A DNA stretch of 64,000 nucleotides from Ammonifex thiophilus. Lineage in GTDB: Bacteria; Bacillota; Desulfotomaculia; Desulfotomaculales; Ammonificaceae. The stretch is taken from assembly GCF_003368535.1 (NCBI RefSeq), contig NZ_QSLN01000007.1:1-64000 (forward strand). The letters run 5' to 3'. Every line of letters begins with the position of its first letter. Position 1 is the first letter of the stretch. Below are positions 8,305 to 14,874 of this stretch, in pieces. The notes beneath the pieces were generated by a model. The model did no database searches, was not told the origin of the DNA, and worked only from the letters and a program-made list of their open reading frames with translations. The translations under genes were made by a program, and so were the position numbers.

Positions 8305-9195
8305 CTAAATAGCCAGGTCCAGGGGAAGGTCACTAATATCGCGCAGCCGGGAGCCCTCCACAAGCTGGTCTAGCATATCTGCCTGGTCCTCGTTTCCTGC
8401 TTCACGTATTACCTGGCGCAGTTCTAGGAGCGCCACATGATAGACGCAATCAATATCTCCCGTTCCAAGCGCAATAGAGGCAATCCGCGTAGGTAGGGGC
8501 TCGCCGGTAACCACCACGATGTGGGGAGTTCTTCCCTTCCGGTTGCGGATCAGGTTTAGGGCCTCGGTACGGGCATTCTGGGCACGGTCACTCCGGAGAG
8601 TCCACTTGCACGATATACTGGCATGAAGAATAGAGGGCTGGTCGTCGCGCTTTTTGCGAAATGGCGAATACCTGGCATATTCATCGCCTTCAATAATAAT
8701 TAAATCCCCCCTATTAATTTCTTCATCCGGCCATGGCCTGCGAGCAATGACAATATCAGGTATTATAAGGTAATCTCGTTCAAAAGCCGTCGCTAGTGCG
8801 GGATTCTTGCTTTCAAGGAGCTTTACAAGTTCATCTAGCGCAGCAAGATGAATATAAGGCTCGTACCGAGCTATTCCTAGCCTAGCCTGGCTGGTATCAA
8901 AATCCCAGGGCCCGGGGCGGGCATGATCAAGCGATTTAAAAGTTTCCTCCAGGAATTCCCTGGTGCAAGTTGTAAATATCCCACCAAGTTCTTGTGGCTT
9001 AGCGTCAATCTCCCTTAACTCGACTCCAGCGCTGCGAGATATCATGCTAGCGAGAGCCCGGGCTATTCTTGTACTTGTTTTGCTTTTTTTGTCGGCGTTT
9101 GTAGGAATACCTTCTCGAAATCCTAGCACACAAGTGCAGAGTTTCCTGTGATACTCCCGGCGCTTTTCTTCTATCAACGAAACACCCCTCTTCAT
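8305..9195 (-). CDS. NgoMIV-like type II restriction endonuclease
   Basis: 296 residues, matching the NgoMIV family over the whole catalytic part. Visible signatures: IIPDIVIARRPW near residue 148 (Asp of the catalytic core), IIEGDEYARYSPFRKKRDDQPS, then the strongly typical HASISCKWTLRSDRAQNART near 190-210, whose Ser-Cys-Lys supplies the catalytic lysine, and IVVVTGEPLPTR and GTGDIDCVYH after it. Known members cut GCCGGC; that this one does is inference. It begins four bases inside the end of the glycosylase gene (ATGA), so the two are translationally coupled. Confidence 0.85.
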   Translation of the reverse strand: MKRGVSLIEEKRREYHRKLCTCVLGFREGIPTNADKKSKTSTRIARALASMISRSAGVELREIDAKPQELGGIFTTCTREFLEETFKSLDHARPGPWDFDTSQARLGIARYEPYIHLAALDELVKLLESKNPALATAFERDYLIIPDIVIARRPWPDEEINRGDLIIIEGDEYARYSPFRKKRDDQPSILHASISCKWTLRSDRAQNARTEALNLIRNRKGRTPHIVVVTGEPLPTRIASIALGTGDIDCVYHVALLELRQVIREAGNEDQADMLDQLVEGSRLRDISDLPLDLAI

Positions 9196-9971
9196 GTATC
9201 ATCACCCCGGGAAGAACTGGAATTAGTAATGAACTTGTTACTACATGCGTGATATACGCAGTAGCAGCTAATAGGGCAACTAATACATGCAGGATACAAT
9301 GAAGTACAAACTGTTCCAGCAAAATCAAGAAGCCCAAAGTTGTGCTCGCGAGCTCCTGTTGCAGGTAAAATACTCCACGCAATCTCCCATGCTACCAGGC
9401 AGCGTCTTATATCCTTTTTCATCTGCTGTCCAGTCAGGCGAGAGAAAAGCCTAATTACGTTACTATCAACTACTGGTAGCCGCATCCCGAACGCAAAGAC
9501 ACAAACAGCGTGTGCCGTGTAAAGCCCGACATGGGGTAGGCTTAGCAGCTCTTCAAGCGATGCAGGTACCTGGCCTTTAAAGCGCCTCACTAGCTCGCTT
9601 GAAACAGCTCGCAGGGCAAGTACTCGCTGGCGCCCTAGCCCGAGATTATGTACTAGTTCCCATATCTCTCCCTCCCTGGCTTGTGCTAGCTCCTGCGGGC
9701 TCGGGTATCTCTTAACCAGTTCCGGCCAGCAGCTTGCCACCATTTCTGCTTTCGTTTGCCGCAGTAGGATTTCTGCTACCAGAACACCAAACGGCGTAAC
9801 ATGCCGTTCTCTCCACGGAAAATAACGGCCGTGGCTTTTAAACCACTGGATAAAAAAGCCTTCAGGGATACCCGAAAGCTGGTTCCGGCTCGCGCTATCC
9901 CTGGCACCTGCCTGTCCGGGCGAGTTAGTAGCCGTTTCTATATCCCGCCTGGAGCTGCGAGAGCTTGCCAT
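9192..9971 (-). CDS. Mig-like T/G mismatch DNA glycosylase of the R-M system
   Basis: A HhH-GPD glycosylase with a [4Fe-4S] cluster. The cluster motif is C-x6-C-x2-C-x5-C near the C-terminus (CTSLYPACISCPISCYC), exactly the MutY/EndoIII spacing. The helix-hairpin-helix reads LPHVGLYTAHAV: Tyr stands where EndoIII has catalytic Lys and MutY has Ser, as in the Mig T/G-mismatch enzyme of Methanothermobacter. The catalytic Asp is in LPVVDSNVIRL. It lies between an m5C methyltransferase and the matching endonuclease, so its job would be to repair T/G mismatches left when 5-methylcytosine deaminates, the role Vsr plays elsewhere and one that matters more at high temperature. It overlaps the methyltransferase gene by 34 bases and the endonuclease gene by 4. 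The first 35 residues are poorly conserved-looking, so the start may lie further in. Confidence 0.8.
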   Translation of the reverse strand: MASSRSSRRDIETATNSPGQAGARDSASRNQLSGIPEGFFIQWFKSHGRYFPWRERHVTPFGVLVAEILLRQTKAEMVASCWPELVKRYPSPQELAQAREGEIWELVHNLGLGRQRVLALRAVSSELVRRFKGQVPASLEELLSLPHVGLYTAHAVCVFAFGMRLPVVDSNVIRLFSRLTGQQMKKDIRRCLVAWEIAWSILPATGAREHNFGLLDFAGTVCTSLYPACISCPISCYCVYHACSNKFITNSSSSRGDDT

Positions 9972-11023
9972 TTCTCAACCAGTCCCCCCCGGGCTTTTTC
10001 CAGGGCTTGCGCTATTGCCCGCGCAACTGCCTCGCCTACGGGCGGAGGTACAGCATCACTAACCAGTGTGATTTGCTGGCTCAGGGTCCCTTCGAGGACA
10101 TAGCTGGGCGGGAATCCTTGCAGGAGCATAGCCTCGAGTACCGAAAGTCGACGATGGCCGCCGGGATGAATGTGTACCTCGCGGTGTCCGTATGCAACAG
10201 TCCAACTCGGGGCATCCCACCGGAGAACGCGGAAGCTACGACCCACGACCTTGCCAGGCACTAGAGACCCGTTCCGGAATTTTTCTGATTTTGGTCTCTG
10301 CGTCACATGGTTAGGGTGAAAAGGGATATCCCCGGGCTTTAACCCAGGACGGTAATAAGCTGGCTCAGGTAGTCCCTGCAAGACTGCGGAGACAGGAACA
10401 GGTTCGCTATCCCCTTCTGGTATTTCAAACTCAATATCTGGAAGCAGGTTCTCATTAAAACCAACCACGAAAATCCTGGGCCGGTACTGGGGCACGCCAA
10501 AGTTGACTGCATCAATAAGTTTCTCGTATATCCTGAACCCGGCATGCCTGCATAGTTTTTTAAACAACTCGTACCGATCCCTGTGACGCTTTCCAAGCAA
10601 CCCAGGAACATTCTCAAAGACAAAAAAGGCAATACCTGCACGCTCCGCGAAAACGCGTATAATTTCCGCATAGCGCACCACAAGCTGCGCCCGGGGATCG
10701 TCAGGTGATTGCCTCACGTTCGAAACAGAAAACGCCTGGCAGGGTGGGCCACCCACAATACCCACGGGAGCTTGTCCCCCGCTACAGGAGTTCCATAACT
10801 CCACGAGTTCTTCTGCCTGCACCTGGGAGAGATCGAGACACTCAACGCGGGCGTGCGGGTGATTTCGCTTATATGTCTTAACAGCTGCAGGCGATATGTC
10901 AATCGCTAGCAGGGCCATAAACCCTGCCCGGTAAAAACCCAGGTCCATCCCTCCTGCGCCGGAGAAAAGACTTAAGATAGGCACCAGGGTGCTGTGAAGC
11001 CTATCCCAGTTTTTACTACTCAT
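9938..11023 (-). CDS. DNA cytosine-5 methyltransferase of the R-M system
   Basis: 361 residues with all the landmark motifs of m5C methyltransferases in order: I (LSLFSGAGGMDLGF) near residue 18, IV (GGPPCQAFS, catalytic Cys), VI (FENVPGL), VIII (QYRPRIFVVG), then a target-recognition region and the C-terminal motif ending in VGEAVARAIAQAL. It is the first gene of a three-gene operon with the glycosylase and the NgoMIV-like endonuclease and should protect the host's own sites. ATG 11023 follows GGAGGAGAT. Target specificity cannot be read from the sequence; GCCGGC is expected if it matches its endonuclease. Confidence 0.9.
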   Translation of the reverse strand: MSSKNWDRLHSTLVPILSLFSGAGGMDLGFYRAGFMALLAIDISPAAVKTYKRNHPHARVECLDLSQVQAEELVELWNSCSGGQAPVGIVGGPPCQAFSVSNVRQSPDDPRAQLVVRYAEIIRVFAERAGIAFFVFENVPGLLGKRHRDRYELFKKLCRHAGFRIYEKLIDAVNFGVPQYRPRIFVVGFNENLLPDIEFEIPEGDSEPVPVSAVLQGLPEPAYYRPGLKPGDIPFHPNHVTQRPKSEKFRNGSLVPGKVVGRSFRVLRWDAPSWTVAYGHREVHIHPGGHRRLSVLEAMLLQGFPPSYVLEGTLSQQITLVSDAVPPPVGEAVARAIAQALEKARGGLVEKWQALAAPGGI

Positions 11024-11336
11024 TTTTTATCTCCTCCAGATCTTCCCCGAACCCCACCGGGTTCCGATAACCGGGGCCAACTGCAAGTCCGGGCCTGCCT
11101 GCTAGCAATTTTCCCCTCCACGCACGCCTCTAGTGAGAATATGATTCTCCGGTCAAAGCTTTTCCCCTGCTAATCCCTAGCAGGAAAATTCCTGCCAGGA
11201 ATTAGCCTTTTTTCGGGGAGGTGCAGCGGCAGCCCCTCACTACAAAGCCCGGTGTAAGAACCGGGCTTTTTCGCTGTCATAGGACAAAGTTCGCGCCGCG
11301 TAGCCTTTTCCGGGGCTGCCGAGGAGGTGTCTCGAC
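11024..11336. other. Intergenic stretch between R-M operon and recombinase
   Basis: About 313 bases between divergent operons. It contains the hairpin-plus-T-run described separately at 11244-11272 and a shorter inverted pair around 11180-11200 (GCAGGAAAATTCCTGCCAGG). The promoters of both operons should be here, but I see no clear boxes. Confidence 0.4.
11244..11272 (+). terminator. Rho-independent terminator upstream of the recombinase
   Basis: AAAGCCCGGT and ACCGGGCTTT form a 10-base-pair stem around an 8-base loop, ending in five T. Read on the plus strand it would stop transcripts about 70 bases before the recombinase leader; because it is nearly symmetric (AAA at the other side) it may work both ways or act as an attenuator. 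Confidence 0.65.
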
Positions 11337-11552
11337 TTGGAGAGAGAAGAAGTCCTGAGAGAGGCGTACAGGTACCTGGCCCGGATCTTCCTGCGGAGGC
11401 TGGAGGAGGAAGAAAATGAGGGCGGCGATATACGTGCGGGTGAGCACGGAGGAGCAGGCCCTGCACGGCTACTCGCTGGCCGAGCAGAGAGAAGCCTGCC
11501 GGAAGAAGGCAGAGGAACTGGGAGCAGAGGCGGTAGTGGAGTTTGCCGATGA
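11337..11552 (+). CDS. Short ORF leading into the recombinase gene
   Basis: TTG 11337 stands behind GAGGAGGTG (about 11320-11328). The first 26 residues (EREEVLREAYRYLARIFLRRLEEE) look like a genuine amphipathic helix. After that the frame runs on for 137 bases inside the recombinase gene as low-quality Gly/Arg-rich sequence. It may be a small regulator of the recombinase, a truncated relic, or a translational leader. Nothing identifies it as a directionality factor, though its place would suit one. Confidence 0.3.
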   Translation: MEREEVLREAYRYLARIFLRRLEEEENEGGDIRAGEHGGAGPARLLAGRAERSLPEEGRGTGSRGGSGVCR

Positions 11553-12936
11553 GGGGCACTCCGGGGCGGTGCTCGAAAGGCCGGGGCTCACGGCGTTAAG
11601 GGAAGCGGTGGCCCGTGGGGAAGTGGACCTCATCGTGGTGCGCGACCCCGACCGGCTCTCCAGGAAGCTCGCCCACCAGCTCCTCCTGACGGAGGAGTTC
11701 GAGAGGGCGGGGGTGAGGCTGGAGTTCGTGGAGTACGAGTGGCGGGACACACCGGAGGGCAGGCTCTTCTACTCCATCCGGGGGGCCATAGCGGAGTACG
11801 AGAGGGAGAAGATCCGCGACCGCACGGTGCGCGGGAAGCTCACCAAGGCGAAGCAGGGGAAGATCCCCCACCGGTTTCACGTGTACGGCTACGACTACGA
11901 CCCGGAGACCGGCGAGGTGAAGATAAACGAAGAAGAAGCTCGAATTTTGAAGCAGGTCTTCGACTGGTTCGTGAACGAAGACATAGGCACGACCGGCATA
12001 GCGAAGAGGCTCAACGCCCTGGGCGTCCCGTCGAAGAACGGGGGAAAGTGGTACCAGACCGTAGTTGCTAACGTGCTCTCCAATCCCACCTACACGGGGA
12101 CCTGGTTCTTCAACCGGCGCGACTGCTCCGTACCGCGCCGGGGCAGGGACTACCCCCTGAAGCCCGAAGAGGAGTGGATCCCCATACCCGTGCCCCCGAT
12201 TATCGATCCGGAGACCTTCGAGCAAGCTCAGGAAAAGCTCAAAAAGATCAGGCGGCTTTACGCCGGGCGCAACCGGCCCAGGCACCTGCTCGCGGGCCTG
12301 GCAACCTGCGGGCACTGCGGGGAGCCGATGCCGACGAGCGCGGTGGGCGTCTGGGGCAAGTACTACGCCAGGACTTACGCCTGCCGCGGGTGCGGCAACA
12401 GGGTGCGGGCCGACAGGCTGGAACCCCTCGTCTGGGAGGTAGTCACCTCTCTGCTCAGAGACCCCGACGCGCTCATGCGGGAAATCCGGAGGGAGCGGGA
12501 AGACCCCGCCCTGGAGCAGGAGCTCGGGCGGGTGGAGGAGGCCCTGGAGCGCGTCGAGAAGGGGAGGGCGGCCGTCCTGGACGCCCTGTCGGCGGGCCTG
12601 CTGGACCTGGACGAGGAGGTCGCGGCGCGCCTGGCCGAGATCAAACGCCGCCGGGAAGAGCTCCTGCAGCGGAAGGCCGCGCTGGAGGAAGCGCTCAGGG
12701 CGCGGGAGAAGGCTGAGAGAAAGATAGACGACCTGCGCCGCCGGGCGGAGGAGTTCCTGTCGCGGCTCGACGGGCTGGAGGACGGGGAGAAGCGGGGGCT
12801 CGTGAGGCTCCTGGTGGAGGAGGTGCTGGTCTACAGGACGGGTGTGCCGGGCCACCGCACTGTCACCGTCTGCCTCCGGACGGGGGACAGGGTTTTCCGG
12901 GAGATATTCTGGGAAAAGGGCAGGGGGAAAAGGTAA
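11416..12936 (+). CDS. Large serine recombinase (integrase of the element)
   Basis: 506 residues. The N-terminal resolvase domain (1-150) has the catalytic serine in YVRVSTEEQ and the usual DRLSRK arginines. The recombinase domain follows (to about 280), then a zinc ribbon (CGHCGEP ... CRGCGN, about 297-330), a long coiled coil (about 350-455) and a C-terminal strand region. This is the layout of integrases that insert phages and conjugative elements through attP x attB. ATG 11416 follows GGAGGAGG. The gene sits at the very edge of the element: its stop is only 12 bases from the start of the recognisable spmB remnant, as expected for an integrase beside its own attachment site. Confidence 0.9.
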   Translation: MRAAIYVRVSTEEQALHGYSLAEQREACRKKAEELGAEAVVEFADEGHSGAVLERPGLTALREAVARGEVDLIVVRDPDRLSRKLAHQLLLTEEFERAGVRLEFVEYEWRDTPEGRLFYSIRGAIAEYEREKIRDRTVRGKLTKAKQGKIPHRFHVYGYDYDPETGEVKINEEEARILKQVFDWFVNEDIGTTGIAKRLNALGVPSKNGGKWYQTVVANVLSNPTYTGTWFFNRRDCSVPRRGRDYPLKPEEEWIPIPVPPIIDPETFEQAQEKLKKIRRLYAGRNRPRHLLAGLATCGHCGEPMPTSAVGVWGKYYARTYACRGCGNRVRADRLEPLVWEVVTSLLRDPDALMREIRREREDPALEQELGRVEEALERVEKGRAAVLDALSAGLLDLDEEVAARLAEIKRRREELLQRKAALEEALRAREKAERKIDDLRRRAEEFLSRLDGLEDGEKRGLVRLLVEEVLVYRTGVPGHRTVTVCLRTGDRVFREIFWEKGRGKR

Positions 12937-12963
12937 AGCGTTTTAAAAACCCAGATCACTTTC
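12937..12963. other. Probable attachment-site junction (element/spmB)
   Basis: The recombinase stop is at 12934-12936 and SpmB-like coding begins by ACT 12958. SpmB-like sequence is expected to read Thr/Glu-rich just before TFYVL; here it reads KTQI, so the crossover should lie within roughly 12945-12960. The exact core cannot be fixed without the other junction, which lies left of the window. Confidence 0.55.
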
Positions 12964-13092
12964 TATGTTCTTTCTCTGTACTTTGGCTCAATTGGAATAA
13001 AGAAGTATCGCTATGCCCCCATTACCGGGCTCATTGCCGACATCACCACCTTCCTAGCCTCGGTATTTTTCGTGCGGCTGATCTTCGGTTAA
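12949..13092 (+). pseudogene. spmB: 3' fragment of spmB (spore maturation protein B)
   Basis: The last 44 or so codons of a SpmB-like membrane protein: TFYVLSLYFGSIGIKKYRYA, then PITGLIADITTFLASVFFVR and LIFG before TAA 13090. These are the hallmarks of the SpmB C-terminus as I know it. The remaining roughly three-quarters of the gene is absent, replaced by the recombinase. The next gene is an rluB homologue, which follows spmB in Bacillus and relatives, so the assignment is supported by context too. The missing 5' part is expected at the far left end of the element. Confidence 0.75.
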
Positions 13093-13113
13093 ATTATGGT
13101 AAGAGAGGTGGTG

Positions 13114-13875
13114 ATGTTTTTGCCGGAGGAGCGCCTGCAAAAAGTCCTAGCGCGGGCGGGGATAGCCTCGCGCCGCAAGGCCGAAAAACTTATTCTCGCC
13201 GGAAGGGTAAGAGTCAACGGTCAAGTAGTGGACAAGCTGGGAGTTAAGGTGGACCCGGAAAGGGACTTGATTGAGGTGGATGGCAAGCCGATTAAGCTGC
13301 CCGAGCGCCTAATTTATCTGGCCTTTCATAAGCCACGGGGTGTGGTCACCACTCTTCACGATCCTCAAGGACGTCCGAAAGTAACCGATTTTCTTAAGGG
13401 GTTAAGGGAAAGGGTATTCCCCGTAGGGCGCTTAGATTATGACAGCGAGGGGTTGCTCCTGCTCACTAATGATGGGGAACTGGCCCACCGTCTCCTGCAC
13501 CCGCGCTTTCATGTCCCTAAAACCTACCTGGTGTGGGTGAAAGGGGAGGTGGGGAAGGAAAAGCTAGACCTTCTACGTCGGGGAATAGAACTGGAAGACG
13601 GTCCTACCCTGCCTGTTGAGGTGCGAGCTTTGCGGCGCACAAAAGGAGAGACGATTTTGCAGTTGACTATCAGGGAAGGACGTAAAAGGCAGATAAGGCG
13701 TATGTTTAGGGCTTTGGGCTATGAAGTTTCGCGGTTGAAGCGAGTGGCGGTAGGGCCGGTGAGGCTGGGCCCTTTACGCCCGGGGGAATATAGACATCTT
13801 ACTCCCCGCGAGGTGGAAAGTCTTCGAAAGGCGGCGGGACTTGTGGAAGGGGCGAAAAAAGGGTTTCGCCCTTGA
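13114..13875 (+). CDS. rluB: 23S rRNA pseudouridine synthase (RsuA/RluB family)
   Basis: Converts a uridine of rRNA to pseudouridine. An S4 RNA-binding domain comes first (ERLQKVLARAGIASRRKAEKL), then the synthase domain with the catalytic Asp in VGRLDYDSEGLLLLTNDG, and the C-terminal REGRKRQIRRMF motif of this family. ATG 13114 is chosen over the ATG at 13096 because AGAGAGGTGG lies between them at a good distance, giving 253 residues. It follows the spmB remnant, its usual partner. Confidence 0.85.
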   Translation: MFLPEERLQKVLARAGIASRRKAEKLILAGRVRVNGQVVDKLGVKVDPERDLIEVDGKPIKLPERLIYLAFHKPRGVVTTLHDPQGRPKVTDFLKGLRERVFPVGRLDYDSEGLLLLTNDGELAHRLLHPRFHVPKTYLVWVKGEVGKEKLDLLRRGIELEDGPTLPVEVRALRRTKGETILQLTIREGRKRQIRRMFRALGYEVSRLKRVAVGPVRLGPLRPGEYRHLTPREVESLRKAAGLVEGAKKGFRP

Positions 13876-13934
13876 ATCGAAGAGTTGGTGTTTAGCAAAT
13901 ATTTACTTTAGAAGGTTCTGGAGGAGGAAGAGAA

Positions 13935-14399
13935 GTGGTTAGGAGTTTGACGGGGGAGGAACTCACCGAAAGAGAAATCAAGGCCCGCATCCGCTTTGAT
14001 TTTCGGGGAGCGGGGCGCTCAGGACGACTTTTCTTCGGCGGAAAAAACATAGAAAAGGCGGCAGAAGAAGCGCGGGAGCAACAGGCTGCTTACTTTCGCA
14101 ACATACCCTTTCAAGGCCTTAGGGTGGAAAATATCGATATGGGGCAGGAGGTATACACGGTTTTCGACGAAGCGCTGGGGACGGAAGTGGCCTACGCCCC
14201 TTTGGAGATCACGGTGGTAGCGGACGGAGTGGAGGACTTGGTGCGCCTGGTCTTCCGAGAGGAGTTCCGCAAGATAGAAATCCTGTCCCCCGAGAACGTG
14301 CTTCTGAGCAAGCACGAGCTAGAGAGAATTTTCTACCGCATGGGAGAGGAAGTTATGCGTTACCGACAGAAATTAGAAAAGAAGTTGGAGGGGAGATAG
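13935..14399 (+). CDS. Conserved-looking hypothetical protein before aroH
   Basis: 154 residues, unrecognised, soluble. Residues 40-130 show alternating strand/helix patterns ([22 protein letters not shown] type), and the C-terminus is helical and basic. GTG 13935 follows a GGAGGAGGAAG run. It ends 11 bases before aroH and shares its direction, so the two are probably one operon; the context hints at, but does not prove, a link to aromatic amino-acid synthesis. Confidence 0.6.
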   Translation: MVRSLTGEELTEREIKARIRFDFRGAGRSGRLFFGGKNIEKAAEEAREQQAAYFRNIPFQGLRVENIDMGQEVYTVFDEALGTEVAYAPLEITVVADGVEDLVRLVFREEFRKIEILSPENVLLSKHELERIFYRMGEEVMRYRQKLEKKLEGR

Positions 14400-14409
14400 G
14401 GAAAGGAGA

Positions 14410-14790
14410 GTGGTTTTAATACCCGTCAGAGGCATTCGCGGAGCTATAACTGTGAAGGAGAATACACGCGAGGCTATACTCGAAGCCACCAAGGAGCTGC
14501 TTTTGGCTTTGTTGCGGGAAAACGAGCTGGCGGTGGAAGATATAGCCGGTGTATTTTTTACCCTAACCCCGGATCTGAACGCCGAGTTCCCGGCACTGGC
14601 AGCGCGGGAACTGGGCTGGCATTATGTTCCCCTCCTGTGTGCCCGGGAGATAGATGTACCGGGCTCTCTTCCCCGTGTTGTAAGGGTGCTTCTTTTGGCC
14701 AACACCGAAAAATCCCAAGAAGAGATTAAGCACCTTTACCTGGGAGAAGCGGCGGTTCTTCGCCCCGATCTGGCTCCGCCGCGAAAGTAG
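14410..14790 (+). CDS. aroH: Chorismate mutase, AroH type
   Basis: Converts chorismate to prephenate on the way to phenylalanine and tyrosine. 126 residues, the usual size of the monofunctional AroH class (trimeric, beta-alpha). Landmarks: [19 protein letters not shown] at the N-terminus with the substrate-binding Arg, [17 protein letters not shown], and [20 protein letters not shown], all typical. AAGGAG precedes the GTG start closely, and the next in-frame alternatives would cut into the conserved RGIRGA. Confidence 0.9.
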   Translation: MVLIPVRGIRGAITVKENTREAILEATKELLLALLRENELAVEDIAGVFFTLTPDLNAEFPALAARELGWHYVPLLCAREIDVPGSLPRVVRVLLLANTEKSQEEIKHLYLGEAAVLRPDLAPPRK

Positions 14791-14874
14791 TTCGGCAGGA
14801 AAAGGGAGGAGGATGGCACGGAGTAGTAGAAGATTAATCGGATAACCAGGAAAAATGTCGAGAGGCTAGCGCCA

